Assembly: GCA_947589575.1 (NCBI GenBank)
Contig: CANQBM010000007.1
Span: 1-64,000, forward strand
Source of the DNA: an uncultured Clostridia bacterium
Lineage (GTDB): Bacteria; Bacillota; Clostridia; Oscillospirales; Acutalibacteraceae
Length of the DNA: 64,000 nucleotides
Reading direction: 5' to 3'
In this document: piece after piece, positions 52,758 to 63,039 of the stretch
Layout: each line of letters starts with the position of its first letter
Numbering within the stretch: position 1 is the stretch's first letter
The notes under the pieces: model-generated
What the model saw: the letters and a program-made list of their open reading frames with translations, nothing else
Told to the model about the DNA's origin: nothing
Databases searched by the model: none
Made by a program: the position numbers and the translations under genes

Positions 52758-54145
52758 GAATTTTTAACACAATGACGCGCAGAAAAGAGGAATTCATTCC
52801 TGTTGACAAAAATGAAGTAAAGATTTATGCCTGCGGACCTACCGTTTATAATTTTATTCATATCGGTAACGCAAGACCTCTCTGCGTTTTTGATGTGCTC
52901 AGAAGATATATGGAGTACCGCGGTATGAATGTCAAGTTCGTTCAGAACTTTACCGATGTTGACGACAAGATTATAAAAAGGGCAAATGAAGAAGGCATAA
53001 CCTTTGAGGAAGTTTCAAAAAAGTACATTAAGGAATTTTGGACTGACGCTCACGGACTGAATTTCAAGGATGCGACGGTTCACCCTTTGGCTACTGAAAA
53101 TATTGATGAGATTATTAATATAATTAAGACACTTGAAGAAAAGGGCTATGCCTACGCTGTTGACGGAGACGTGTATTTCAGAACTTTAAAATTTAAAGAT
53201 TACGGAAAGCTTAGTCACCAGCCGATTGAGGATTTGCAGTCGGGCGCCAGAATAGCAGTCGGTGAAAAAAAGGAAGACCCGCTTGATTTTGCGCTTTGGA
53301 AATCCGCCAAAGAGGGTGAACCTTACTGGGAATCACCTTGGGGAAAGGGCAGACCCGGCTGGCATATTGAATGCTCGGCTATGAACAGACGCTATCTCGG
53401 CAAAACTATTGACATTCATTGCGGAGGACAGGATTTAATTTTTCCGCACCACGAAAATGAGATTGCACAGAGCGAATGCGCAAATGGCTGCACGTTTGCA
53501 AAATACTGGATGCACAACGGTTATATAAACGTTGATAATGTTAAAATGAGTAAATCACTCGGTAACTTCAAAACAGTACGTGAAATAGCCGACGTGTACG
53601 GATATGAGGTAATTCGCTATTTCCTTATTTCATCACATTACCGTTCACCGATTAATTATAATCTTGAAATTATCGAGCAGTGCCGTTCGGCTCTTGAAAG
53701 GCTTTATACCTGCCGTGAGAGCCTTGACTTTGCTATAAAAAACGCTAAGGCTTTTGATGATGATAATAACCTTATCGCCCTTTTAAACAGCCGAAGAGAA
53801 CAGTTCATTTCAGCAATGGATGACGACCTGAATACCGCTGACGGTATTTCCGCGGTATTTGAGCTTGTTAAGGATATTAATACAAAAATCCTTGATAAAA
53901 ATGTGTCAAAGAACGTATGCCGGACGGCTGCAAAAATATTTGATGAGCTTTGCGGTGTACTCGGCATTTTATATAACAGAAAGTCAAATGACCTTGACGC
54001 TGAAATTGAAGAGCTTATTGTAAAAAGACAAGAGGCAAGAGCAAATAAGGACTGGGCAACGGCAGATAAAATCCGTGATGAATTAAAAAACAGGGGAATT
54101 ATTCTTAAGGATACACCGCAGGGTGTTACATGGACTAAGGAGTAA
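52754..54145 (+). CDS. cysS: Cysteinyl-tRNA synthetase
   Basis: A 463-residue class I synthetase charging tRNA(Cys). ACGPTVYNFIHIGNARP contains the zinc-binding Cys and HIGN motif; ECSAMN and HHENEIAQSE complete the zinc site; KMSKSLGNF is the KMSKS loop; an anticodon-binding C-terminal domain follows. The start overlaps the cysE stop. It shares the T-box with cysE, so supply of cysteine and its charging respond together to tRNA(Cys). Confidence 0.98.
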   Translation: MRIFNTMTRRKEEFIPVDKNEVKIYACGPTVYNFIHIGNARPLCVFDVLRRYMEYRGMNVKFVQNFTDVDDKIIKRANEEGITFEEVSKKYIKEFWTDAHGLNFKDATVHPLATENIDEIINIIKTLEEKGYAYAVDGDVYFRTLKFKDYGKLSHQPIEDLQSGARIAVGEKKEDPLDFALWKSAKEGEPYWESPWGKGRPGWHIECSAMNRRYLGKTIDIHCGGQDLIFPHHENEIAQSECANGCTFAKYWMHNGYINVDNVKMSKSLGNFKTVREIADVYGYEVIRYFLISSHYRSPINYNLEIIEQCRSALERLYTCRESLDFAIKNAKAFDDDNNLIALLNSRREQFISAMDDDLNTADGISAVFELVKDINTKILDKNVSKNVCRTAAKIFDELCGVLGILYNRKSNDLDAEIEELIVKRQEARANKDWATADKIRDELKNRGIILKDTPQGVTWTKE

Positions 54146-54151
54146 AAAATT

Positions 54152-55282
54152 ATGGTTGATAAAAGAAAATTTAAGGATACCGAGGTTTCGCTTTTAGGCC
54201 TGGGTACTATGAGACTTCCTACTAAAACACCACTTAAACGTGAAGCAAATCCTATGATTAATTATCAAAAAGCGCAGGCGCTTGTTGACCTTGCATATGA
54301 AAACGGTGTAAACTATTTTGATACCGCATATATGTATCACTTGGGCAAAAGTGAAAAGTTTATAGGTACAGCGCTCAGCAAGTATCCGAGAGAGAGCTAT
54401 TTTCTTGCAGATAAGCTGCCGATTTGGATGTGTCCGAAAAAAGCGGACATGGAAAAGATATTTCAAAAACAGCTTGAAAGAACCGGACACAGCTATTTTG
54501 ATTTTTATCTTCTTCATTCTCTTAATAAGGATAATTTTGAAAAGTGCGAAAAATTCGGCGCTTATGATTTTCTCTTAAAAAAGCGGGAACTCGGACAAAT
54601 TAAAAATATCGGTTTTTCATTTCACGGAACTGTTGATGATTTAAAAAATATAGTTTCGGCGCACAAATGGGATTTTGCGCAAATTCAGATGAATTATCTT
54701 GACTGGAAAAATCAGGACGCAAAAACGCAGTATGAAATATTGACAGACGCCGGTATTCCCGTAATTGTTATGGAACCTGTAAGAGGCGGAAAGCTGGCAA
54801 ACCTTTCATCAGACATAGAGGATATGTTTAAAGCGGCTAAGCCCGATAACAGCATCGCCTCTTGGGCAATCAGCTTTGTTGCAAGCCACAGCAATGTTTT
54901 AACAATTTTAAGCGGTATGAATACAGTAGAGCAGCTTAACGATAATCTTAATACTCTCACCGCTTTTAAGCCGTTTGATGATAAAGATTATAGAATTTGC
55001 GAAAATGCCGCCGCAATGATTAATAAGAGCGAGGTTATACCATGCACGGGTTGTGATTACTGTGCAGATTGTCCGCAGGGAGTTAAAATCAGCTCTATTT
55101 TCTCTGCATTCAATAACATAAAAACAGGTAATCTGACAAAAGAGCAGGGAATTAAACTTTATAATAAAATAGACATTAGGGCTGACGCCTGTGTCGCCTG
55201 CGGCAAATGCGCGGGTCATTGTCCGCAGAGCATTAAAATCCCCGAACTTATGAAGGATACAATTCCAAATTATTTTAAATAA
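54152..55282 (+). CDS. Aldo/keto reductase with C-terminal 4Fe-4S ferredoxin domain
   Basis: A 376-residue fusion. Residues about 1-285 are an aldo/keto reductase TIM barrel (GLGTMRLP; YFDTAYMYHLGKSE with the catalytic Asp and Tyr; IQMNYLDW; MEPVRGGKLA). The C-terminal part has two cysteine clusters, CTGCDYCADCPQG and CVACGKCAGHCPQS, each with four cysteines for a 4Fe-4S-type cluster. Such proteins occur in anaerobes; electron donor and substrate are unknown. It begins 6 bases after cysS, so it is likely read from the T-box transcript as well, though no link to cysteine is evident. A strong terminator follows. Confidence 0.92.
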   Translation: MVDKRKFKDTEVSLLGLGTMRLPTKTPLKREANPMINYQKAQALVDLAYENGVNYFDTAYMYHLGKSEKFIGTALSKYPRESYFLADKLPIWMCPKKADMEKIFQKQLERTGHSYFDFYLLHSLNKDNFEKCEKFGAYDFLLKKRELGQIKNIGFSFHGTVDDLKNIVSAHKWDFAQIQMNYLDWKNQDAKTQYEILTDAGIPVIVMEPVRGGKLANLSSDIEDMFKAAKPDNSIASWAISFVASHSNVLTILSGMNTVEQLNDNLNTLTAFKPFDDKDYRICENAAAMINKSEVIPCTGCDYCADCPQGVKISSIFSAFNNIKTGNLTKEQGIKLYNKIDIRADACVACGKCAGHCPQSIKIPELMKDTIPNYFK

Positions 55283-55326
55283 AAAAAGACACAGTACAGA
55301 ATTAATTTTTGTACTGTGTCTTTTTT
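55282..55326. terminator. Bidirectional terminator with perfect 17-bp stem
   Basis: Arms 55282-55298 and 55310-55326 with 11-base loop; begins with six As and ends with six Ts. It serves the aldo/keto reductase gene on the plus strand and dapB on the minus strand. Confidence 0.93.
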
Positions 55327-55331
55327 ATTAG

Positions 55332-56084
55332 TCAGTCAATAAGTTCTTTCATGTCGTATAATCCCGCGGGTTTGCCGTTCATATATACTGCGGCGTTAAC
55401 TGCTCCGACTGCGAAGATTTCCTTACTTCTTGCAGAATGTGAAAGTGTGATGATTTCGTCACGTCCCGCAAAAATAATATCGTGTTCTCCGACTATCGTA
55501 CCGCCTCTTATCGCGTGCAGACCTATTTCATTTTTGCTCCTTTTTTCACGCCTTGAGTGACGGTCGTATTCATATTTCATATGATTCGGGATAACCTCGC
55601 ATATTGCGTCTGCAAGCATTAAAGCCGTACCGCTCGGCGCGTCAAGCTTCTGATTATGATGCTTTTCTACAATCTCTATATCAAAATCGTTTCCGAGTAT
55701 TTCAACAGCTTTCTTTGCAAGGTTTGCAAGAAGATTGATACCAAGACTCATATTATAGGTAAAGAAAATCGGCGAAAATTTTGAGGCCTCAACAATTTTC
55801 TTTTTTTGCTCGTCATCATAGCCTGTTGTTGCAATAACAAGCGGTGTTTCGGTTTTCTTAGAATAATTAAGCAGATCATCAAGGAGAACCGGATTTGTAA
55901 AATCAATTATAACATCAGCCGTTTCAGTGATTTCATCCATTGTTTTATAAACAGGGAACGGGGTATTAATCTCGTTATTCAAATCAACACCGGCAACAAT
56001 TTTGCAATCCTCACGTGATGAAATAACACTTTGAAGCACTTTACCCATTTTACCGTTCGCGCCGGTAATTATAATTCTTGTCAT
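55332..56084 (-). CDS. dapB: 4-hydroxy-tetrahydrodipicolinate reductase
   Basis: A 250-residue DapB of lysine and meso-diaminopimelate synthesis. ITGANGKMGKVLQ binds NAD(P)H; EKHHNQKLDAPSGTAL has the catalytic His and Lys; the C-terminal GEHDIIFAG segment follows. Third gene of the leftward asd-dapA-dapB unit, 22 bases after dapA. It provides precursors for peptidoglycan, and in a spore former for dipicolinic acid. It ends 5 bases from a strong shared terminator. Confidence 0.96.
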   Translation of the reverse strand: MTRIIITGANGKMGKVLQSVISSREDCKIVAGVDLNNEINTPFPVYKTMDEITETADVIIDFTNPVLLDDLLNYSKKTETPLVIATTGYDDEQKKKIVEASKFSPIFFTYNMSLGINLLANLAKKAVEILGNDFDIEIVEKHHNQKLDAPSGTALMLADAICEVIPNHMKYEYDRHSRREKRSKNEIGLHAIRGGTIVGEHDIIFAGRDEIITLSHSARSKEIFAVGAVNAAVYMNGKPAGLYDMKELID

Positions 56085-56106
56085 TTTGTAATTCCTCTAA
56101 TTAATA

Positions 56107-56997
56107 TTATTTTACAAGTCCGTATTCCTTCATGGTTTCGGTTACATACGCTTTATTTTTCTCATCCATTTCAACAAGAGGAAGTCTGCAAGGACCTGCA
56201 CTGAAACCGATAAGACTTACAGCCTCTTTAACAGGGATAGGATTAACATCAACAAACATTGCCCTTGCAAGCTTAAGATATTTATCCATCATTTTCTTAC
56301 TTTCCGCTTTGTCGCCGTCAAGATATTTCTGCACAATGTCGTGGGTTTCCTGAGGACAGATGTTTGAAAGAACGCTGATAACGCCTTTTCCTCCAAGCTC
56401 CATTATATCATAGATTTGATCATCATTACCGCTCCAGATATTAAGCTCGCTGCCGCAAAGCTCATTGATTTTTCTTATTTGTTCAAGATTGCCCGACGCC
56501 TCTTTAATACCGTTAATTCTTGGAAGCTTTGAAAGCTCATAAGCCGTTTCGGGATTAATATTTAAGCCTGTTCTGGACGGAACATTGTAAAGGATAATAG
56601 GGAGGTTTGTTGCATCGTGAATTGCAGTATAATGCGCTATAAGACCTCTTTGGCTTGTTTTATTATAATAAGGTGTTACAAGTAAGAGCGCGTCAGCACT
56701 CGCGTCGCAAGCCTCTTTGCTTATTTCAATGGCGCAGGCAGTCGAGTTTGAGCCGGTGCCTGCAATAACAGGAACTCTGTGATTTACGTAATTAACGCAC
56801 CATTTAATCGCCTCATTGTGCTCTACAACCTTTAAAGTTGAAGATTCGCCGGTCGTACCGCATACAACAATTGCGTCAGTGCCGTTTTCAATCTGAAAAT
56901 CAATAAATCTTCCAAATTCCTCATAATTTACCGAACCGTCTTCTTTCATAGGTGTAATAATTGCAACAGCAGCACCTGTAAAAATTGGATTTTTCAT
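56107..56997 (-). CDS. dapA: 4-hydroxy-tetrahydrodipicolinate synthase
   Basis: A 296-residue DapA condensing pyruvate with aspartate semialdehyde. The Schiff-base lysine is in NGIKEASGN (about residue 164); LYNVPSRTG carries the catalytic Tyr; VCGTTGESST has the conserved Thr pair. It follows asd by 45 bases, with AGGAGAGAA upstream of its ATG, and precedes dapB. Confidence 0.97.
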   Translation of the reverse strand: MKNPIFTGAAVAIITPMKEDGSVNYEEFGRFIDFQIENGTDAIVVCGTTGESSTLKVVEHNEAIKWCVNYVNHRVPVIAGTGSNSTACAIEISKEACDASADALLLVTPYYNKTSQRGLIAHYTAIHDATNLPIILYNVPSRTGLNINPETAYELSKLPRINGIKEASGNLEQIRKINELCGSELNIWSGNDDQIYDIMELGGKGVISVLSNICPQETHDIVQKYLDGDKAESKKMMDKYLKLARAMFVDVNPIPVKEAVSLIGFSAGPCRLPLVEMDEKNKAYVTETMKEYGLVK

Positions 56998-57042
56998 ATG
57001 TATATTCTCTCCTTTAGTTCAAATATTTCTGAAACATTAAGA

Positions 57043-58128
57043 TTAGTCCATATATCCTTCCGCGGCTAAAAGCTCCGCAAGAAGAACTGCGCCGCCTGCA
57101 GCGCCTCTTAAAGTGTTGTGTGAAAGGCAAACAAATTTATAGTCGTACTGGGTATCCTCTCTAAGTCTGCCGATTGAAACAGCCATACCGTTTTCAAGCA
57201 TTCTTTCGGATTTAATTTGAGGTCTGTCATCATCAGTAAAGTAATGCAAAAATTTCTTCGGCGCTGAGGGAAGGTTAAGCTCCTGCGCTCTTCCGGAAAA
57301 GTTTTCCCATATTTCAATTATTTCCTCTTTTGAGGGTTTATTTTCAAAGTCAACAAATACAGCGCCAAGATGTCCGTTTGAAACAGGAACACGAATACAT
57401 TGAGCCGTAAAGTTCGGTTTATCGGTTGATTTAATTACATTTCCGTCAATTTTACCCATAAGCTTGAGCGGTTCTTTTTCACTTTTTTCTTCTTCTCCGC
57501 CGATATAAGGAATAACATTATCAATCATTTCCGGCCATGTATCAAATGTTTTTCCTGCGCCTGAAATTGCCTGATATGTGCATACCAAGACATTTTTGAC
57601 ACCATATTTTTTATGCAGAGGGAAGATAGCGGGTACATATGACTGAAGCGAGCAGTTTGATTTAACCGCAATAAATCCACGCTTTGTACCGAGCCGTTTT
57701 CTTTGAGCAGGGATAATATTGATATGCTCAGCGTTAAGCTCCGGTACAACCATCGGAACATCATCTGTAAAACGATGAGCGCTGTTGTTTGAAACAACGG
57801 GACATTCGTGCTTTGCATATTCTTCTTCAAGAGCTTTTATTTCATCCTTTTTCATATCAACTGCGCAAAATACAAAATCAACTATAGATGTGATTTTTTC
57901 AATATCAGCCGTCGCGTCCATAACAACAATATCCCTCATTGATTCGGGAATATCAACATCCATGCACCATTTTTTTCCTACAGCCTCTTTATATGTTTTT
58001 CCCGCGCTTCTTGAAGATGCAGCAAGACATACTACGTTAAACCACGGATGCCCGTCAAGAAGTGTAGCAAATCTTTGACCAACCATACCTGTAGCTCCGA
58101 CAATACCGACATTATACTTTTTACTCAT
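57043..58128 (-). CDS. asd: Aspartate-semialdehyde dehydrogenase (archaeal/fungal-type)
   Basis: A 361-residue enzyme making aspartate semialdehyde. GIVGATGMVGQRFA is the NADP-binding loop; the catalytic Cys is C159 in VKSNCSLQSYVP; VSNGHLGAVF holds the catalytic His. The sequence is closer to the long archaeal/eukaryotic-type ASADH than to the usual Bacillus form. ATG at 58128 has AAGGAG nine bases upstream; longer in-frame starts run into the leader. It is first in the asd-dapA-dapB unit and has a strong promoter with a leader of about 115 bases in which I see no lysine riboswitch. Confidence 0.93.
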   Translation of the reverse strand: MSKKYNVGIVGATGMVGQRFATLLDGHPWFNVVCLAASSRSAGKTYKEAVGKKWCMDVDIPESMRDIVVMDATADIEKITSIVDFVFCAVDMKKDEIKALEEEYAKHECPVVSNNSAHRFTDDVPMVVPELNAEHINIIPAQRKRLGTKRGFIAVKSNCSLQSYVPAIFPLHKKYGVKNVLVCTYQAISGAGKTFDTWPEMIDNVIPYIGGEEEKSEKEPLKLMGKIDGNVIKSTDKPNFTAQCIRVPVSNGHLGAVFVDFENKPSKEEIIEIWENFSGRAQELNLPSAPKKFLHYFTDDDRPQIKSERMLENGMAVSIGRLREDTQYDYKFVCLSHNTLRGAAGGAVLLAELLAAEGYMD

Positions 58129-58250
58129 AAACCCAATCTCCTTAAAAAATACCTTGTAAAACAAATGGATATGCAATATAATATATAAATACCTGCTATG
58201 AAATTATATTCTTTAATAAATAAAATAATTTCAATTTTTTATGCTATATA

Positions 58251-58279
58251 TAATATCACTTATTATGTATATATGTCAA
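58251..58279 (-). promoter_or_regulatory. Sigma-A promoter of asd-dapA-dapB
   Basis: On the minus strand, exact TTGACA (58279-58274), 17-base spacer and TATTAT (58256-58251). It starts about 115 bases before asd and is back-to-back with queA. Confidence 0.85.
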
Positions 58280-58300
58280 TTATATTTTACGGAGAAATAA

Positions 58301-59326
58301 ATGAAAACATCAGATTTTTATTATGATTTGCCCGAAGAGCTGATTGCGCAGACCCCCATTGAGCCGCGAAACGCCTCAAGGCTTATGCTTTTAAACAAAA
58401 AAACAGGTGAGGTTGAACATAAAATATTTAGGGATTTAACAGATTATCTTAATCCGGGTGACTGTTTAATTCTGAATGACACACGCGTTATTCCCGCGAG
58501 AATATACGGCGTAAAAAAAGACACAGGTGCAGTTGTCGAGTTTCTGCTTTTAAAGCAGAGGGAAAATCTTGTTTGGGAATGTCTTTGCAAACCGGGCAAA
58601 AGAGCAAAAATTGGTACGCAGTTTGCGTTCGGTAACGGAAAACTTGAATGTACAGTATCAGATGTTCTCGACGACGGTAACAGAATTGTTGATTTTAAAT
58701 GCGCGTGTAATATTTACTCTGTTCTTGATGAAATCGGACAAATGCCCCTTCCTCCTTATATTAAAGAAAAGCTGACTGACAAGGAGCGTTATCAGACAGT
58801 ATACAGCGAAAATCTCGGTTCTGCTGCGGCGCCGACCGCAGGACTTCATTTTACTTCTGATATGCTTGATAAGATAAAAGCCAAAGGCGTCAGGATAGGG
58901 TATGTTACTCTGCATGTTGGTTTAGGAACATTCAGACCTGTCAAGGCTGACGATATTACGAAACATATTATGCACAAGGAGCATTATATAATGCCCCCGC
59001 AGACTGCCGATTTAATAAATGAAACTCATATGAACGGCGGGCGTGTAATTTGTGTTGGCACAACAAGCTGCAGAACGCTTGAGTCAGTTGCTGATAAAAA
59101 CGGCTGTATATGCGCTGATGAGGATGATACAGGAATTTTTATTTATCCGGGATATAAATTTAAGTGTATTGACGCCCTTGTTACAAATTTTCACCTTCCC
59201 GAAAGCACGCTGATTATGCTCATATCTGCCTTTGCGGGATATGATAATATTATGAATGCTTATAGGATTGCTGTTAATGAAAAATACAGATTTTTCTCTT
59301 TCGGCGACGCAATGTTTATTTACTGA
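58301..59326 (+). CDS. queA: S-adenosylmethionine:tRNA ribosyltransferase-isomerase
   Basis: A 341-residue QueA of queuosine synthesis, transferring a ribosyl group from SAM to preQ1 in t[24 protein letters not shown] (split), [28 protein letters not shown] and the C-terminal [17 protein letters not shown] are family marks. GGAG lies upstream. It precedes tgt by 8 bases, the usual pair. Queuine or preQ1 salvage may supply the substrate, as no preQ1 biosynthesis gene lies in the window. Confidence 0.97.
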   Translation: MKTSDFYYDLPEELIAQTPIEPRNASRLMLLNKKTGEVEHKIFRDLTDYLNPGDCLILNDTRVIPARIYGVKKDTGAVVEFLLLKQRENLVWECLCKPGKRAKIGTQFAFGNGKLECTVSDVLDDGNRIVDFKCACNIYSVLDEIGQMPLPPYIKEKLTDKERYQTVYSENLGSAAAPTAGLHFTSDMLDKIKAKGVRIGYVTLHVGLGTFRPVKADDITKHIMHKEHYIMPPQTADLINETHMNGGRVICVGTTSCRTLESVADKNGCICADEDDTGIFIYPGYKFKCIDALVTNFHLPESTLIMLISAFAGYDNIMNAYRIAVNEKYRFFSFGDAMFIY

Positions 59327-59331
59327 GGTAG

Positions 59332-60465
<1,134 letters not shown>

Positions 60466-60472
60466 AAAATAC

Positions 60473-60501
60473 TTGCAAATTACTGTAGTATCTAATATAA
60501 T
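60473..60501 (+). promoter_or_regulatory. Sigma-A-type promoter of yajC
   Basis: TTGCAA (60473-60478), 17-base spacer, TATAAT (60496-60501), 28 bases before the yajC ATG. Confidence 0.8.
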
Positions 60502-60529
60502 ATTTTTATCAATTTAGGAGGACAAATTT

Positions 60530-60961
60530 ATGAATTCAATTATATTATTTGCACAGTCATCAGGTGCAGCCGCAGGCAGTACAGGGTCATCAACTTCTTT
60601 CATCATTATGATGATTGTATTATTCGCCGTTATGTATTTCCTTATGATTCGTCCGCAGAAAAAGCGTCAGAAAGAAGAACAGGAAATGCGCGCTTCACTT
60701 GAGATAGGTGATGAGATCGTAACAATCGGCGGTATTGTTGGTAAGGTTGTTACAATCCGTGAAAATGATCTTGTTATTGAAACCGGTTCAGACAGAAATA
60801 AAATGAAGATTGAACGCTGGGCGGTAAATACCAACAAGACAAAGATGGAACAGCACCAGAAAGAAATTGAGGCTGCTCGAGAGGCAGCTAAGACCAAGAA
60901 AGCCAATAAAAAATCCAAAAAAGAAATTGTTGACGAAACTAAGGCAGATAAAAAAGATTAA
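60530..60961 (+). CDS. yajC: Preprotein translocase subunit YajC
   Basis: A 143-residue YajC of the Sec accessory complex. One membrane segment (about 22-42) ends in MIRPQKKRQKE, followed by the small YajC fold (GDEIVTIGGIVGKVV, ENDLVIETG) and a long Lys/Glu-rich tail. Its usual partners secD and secF are not in this window. TTAGGAGG precedes the ATG. Confidence 0.95.
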   Translation: MNSIILFAQSSGAAAGSTGSSTSFIIMMIVLFAVMYFLMIRPQKKRQKEEQEMRASLEIGDEIVTIGGIVGKVVTIRENDLVIETGSDRNKMKIERWAVNTNKTKMEQHQKEIEAAREAAKTKKANKKSKKEIVDETKADKKD

Positions 60962-60987
60962 TTAAATAACATTCGTTCTAAAATATT

Positions 60988-61017
60988 ATCCCTCCGAATA
61001 TTAATTTTCGGAGGGAT
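60988..61017 (+). terminator. Terminator hairpin holding the next gene's Shine-Dalgarno
   Basis: 11-bp perfect stem, ATCCCTCCGAA (60988-60998) with TTCGGAGGGAT (61007-61017), 8-base loop, then TTTTATG. The GGAGGG of the next gene (ATG at 61022) is in the 3' arm. It looks like the yajC terminator, but it can also mask the ribosome binding site of the following gene. Confidence 0.75.
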
Positions 61018-61021
61018 TTTT

Positions 61022-61414
61022 ATGCGTAAAATCACATCTTCTGGAAATACGCGCGCACTTCTTATCAAATTTGCCGTTAAAATCGCGCTGTCGTCTGCTT
61101 TCAGCATACTGATACTCAGCACAGTATGCTCATTCATAGTGCTTAAGCTTGATATAGATTTAAGCGTACTCGAATATATCGGTACGGGAATTTGTATTAT
61201 TTCATCATTTTTTATTTCTTTTGTCAGTACGTCTGATTTCAAAAATAATTTTCTCGTTCTGTCTTTAATATCCGTTATGCCTATTTTGATTTATACGGTT
61301 GTAAATTTCTGTATAAACAAAACAGGAACGGTATTTATTATCATTAAGCTTGCAGGAATACTTTTATGTGCTTTAGCTGTTTCACTGATGAGGTCAAGCA
61401 AAAAGTCAAGGTGA
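61022..61414 (+). CDS. TIGR04086-type small membrane protein
   Basis: A 130-residue protein with four hydrophobic segments (about 22-44, 50-68, 75-93, 100-120) and basic ends, the form of the TIGR04086 membrane protein family that usually follows yajC in Clostridia. Function is unknown. The ATG at 61022 has GGAGGG at good spacing, but inside the hairpin at 60988-61017. The SpoIIM-like gene starts 4 bases after its stop. Confidence 0.8.
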   Translation: MRKITSSGNTRALLIKFAVKIALSSAFSILILSTVCSFIVLKLDIDLSVLEYIGTGICIISSFFISFVSTSDFKNNFLVLSLISVMPILIYTVVNFCINKTGTVFIIIKLAGILLCALAVSLMRSSKKSR

Positions 61415-61418
61415 GAAT

Positions 61419-62042
61419 ATGGAACAGGATGAATTAGTTATTTTTGAAAATGACAATAAAAAAGTAAAAGAGAAAAAAACCTCATTTGATTTTAAAGAAT
61501 ATAAAGCAATTATTTATACAGCGCTATTTTATGCGTTCGGATTATTTATCGGAGCGTATTTTTATAAAACAGCGTCTAATGAGACTCTCAATTCACTTTT
61601 AAAACCGCAGGGACAAAGCATACTAAGCTTATTTATATCTAACTTTTGCATTTATTTTTCGCTGTTTGTAATAGTAGTTTTTTTAGGATTTTGCTTAATA
61701 GGTTATCCTATTATAAATATTATACCGACTGTAATAGGAATTGTTACGGGAATTAAATCATCATATCTTTATTTAAACTATTCAGTAAAGGGTATAGGCT
61801 ATTCGCTTGTAATGCTTGTTCCGTACATTGCTATGCTTTTAACTGTACTTGCGTTTACTATTAAGCTGAGTTCTCAATTATCAAAACAGCTCATCAGTAT
61901 AACGAAAAATACTGATGAGCCTGCAGAATTTAATATAAAACCTTATATCAAAAAGTATCTGCTGCTTGCGCTTTGCATTGCCGCAACCGCACTTATTGAG
62001 GCAAGCCTTACAGCGCTTTTATTCACTGTCGTTACCATTTAG
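61419..62042 (+). CDS. SpoIIM-like membrane protein
   Basis: A 207-residue polytopic membrane protein with a charged N-terminal tail of about 27 residues and five or so membrane segments (about 32-50, 70-100, 105-125, 128-155, 178-205). The GLFIGAYFYKTASNE start, the NFCIYFSLFVIVVFLGF and GIVTGIKSSYLYL segments resemble SpoIIM/DUF95, which works with SpoIID and SpoIIP in engulfment. Its place beside xerD recalls Bacillus, where spoIIM is close to xerD. Its end overlaps convergent xerD by 11 bases. The call is moderate. Confidence 0.55.
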   Translation: MEQDELVIFENDNKKVKEKKTSFDFKEYKAIIYTALFYAFGLFIGAYFYKTASNETLNSLLKPQGQSILSLFISNFCIYFSLFVIVVFLGFCLIGYPIINIIPTVIGIVTGIKSSYLYLNYSVKGIGYSLVMLVPYIAMLLTVLAFTIKLSSQLSKQLISITKNTDEPAEFNIKPYIKKYLLLALCIAATALIEASLTALLFTVVTI

Positions 62043-63015
62043 CTTTTTCTTTTGATAAAGGGTTTGACTCTATCGCTTTTTTTGCGGCGTCGTCGCTTAT
62101 GTGCGTATAGATTTCTGTTGTTCCGAGATTTTCATGACCGAGAATTTCTTTTAATAAAAGTAAATCCACGTTACCATGCCGGTACATAAGAGTTGCGGCG
62201 GTATGTCTCAGCTTATGAACAGACAAGCCGCGGTCGCCGAGTCCCGCTTTTTCAAGATAAGAATACACAATATGCTGAACGGTTTTGGGGCTTATTCTCT
62301 GATTTCTTGTACTCAAAAACAGAGCCTTGTCTTTAACACCGTCATGCGGTCTGACTTTCATGTAATTTACAATAGCATCAATACAGGCTTGGTTAATGTA
62401 AACAATGCGTTCCTTATTTCCTTTTCCTATAATTGTAAGCGAGCCGTCCTCCTTAATATCGTTATAATTGATTGAAACAAGTTCGCTCAGGCGCATACCG
62501 CAGTTTAAAAACAGTGTTATAATTGCATAATCCCGCTCTTTAAATTTACCATCTATTACAGATAGTAATTTTTCTGCTTCATCTAATGTCAAATATTTCG
62601 GCAGAGCTTTGCGGGTTTTTGGAGCGTCAAGGCTTTTCATGGGATTACTTTCTATAAGCCCGAGATTATCAGATAAATATGTGTAAAATCTTCGTATTGC
62701 CACAACACGTCTTGCTCTTGTTGTTTCGTTATTGTTACGCTCATTTTTGCAATATATTAAAAATTGGTAAGCGTCAGTTAAATTTACACTCTGTATAAAT
62801 TTTAAATCAATAGGGGACAGGTCGATTTTTTCATCAGGCGTATCCTTAGCGCATAAACCTTTTGATTTTGCAAGATACCTGAAAAATGTTCTTAAATCAG
62901 AGGCGTATTCAATCACAGATAATTCGCTGTGACCCTTGATAGCCTCTATGTAAACCAAATACTGCTGTACAAGTTTCGGTAAATATATAAATTCTTCCTT
63001 GCGCAAATTTTTCAT
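62032..63015 (-). CDS. xerD: Tyrosine recombinase XerD-like
   Basis: A 327-residue tyrosine recombinase. The SAM-like N-terminal domain (about 10-105) precedes a catalytic domain with R175 (CGMRLSEL), K198 (GKGNKER), H267 and R270 (HKLRHTAAT), H294 (LGHENLGTTE) and the nucleophile Y303 (EIYTH). All catalytic residues are present. Chromosome-dimer resolution is likely but no dif site was identified. AGGAG is directly against the ATG at 63015, so a TTG at 63006 (9 bases from AGGAG) is a real alternative start. A long leader precedes it. Confidence 0.9.
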   Translation of the reverse strand: MKNLRKEEFIYLPKLVQQYLVYIEAIKGHSELSVIEYASDLRTFFRYLAKSKGLCAKDTPDEKIDLSPIDLKFIQSVNLTDAYQFLIYCKNERNNNETTRARRVVAIRRFYTYLSDNLGLIESNPMKSLDAPKTRKALPKYLTLDEAEKLLSVIDGKFKERDYAIITLFLNCGMRLSELVSINYNDIKEDGSLTIIGKGNKERIVYINQACIDAIVNYMKVRPHDGVKDKALFLSTRNQRISPKTVQHIVYSYLEKAGLGDRGLSVHKLRHTAATLMYRHGNVDLLLLKEILGHENLGTTEIYTHISDDAAKKAIESNPLSKEKAKW

Positions 63016-63039
63016 CTCCTGAAAATTTAAAATTAACAT

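Noticed and set aside
58129..58250. Possible lysine riboswitch before asd
   Set aside because: The leader of about 115 bases is too short and lacks the multi-stem lysine riboswitch core.
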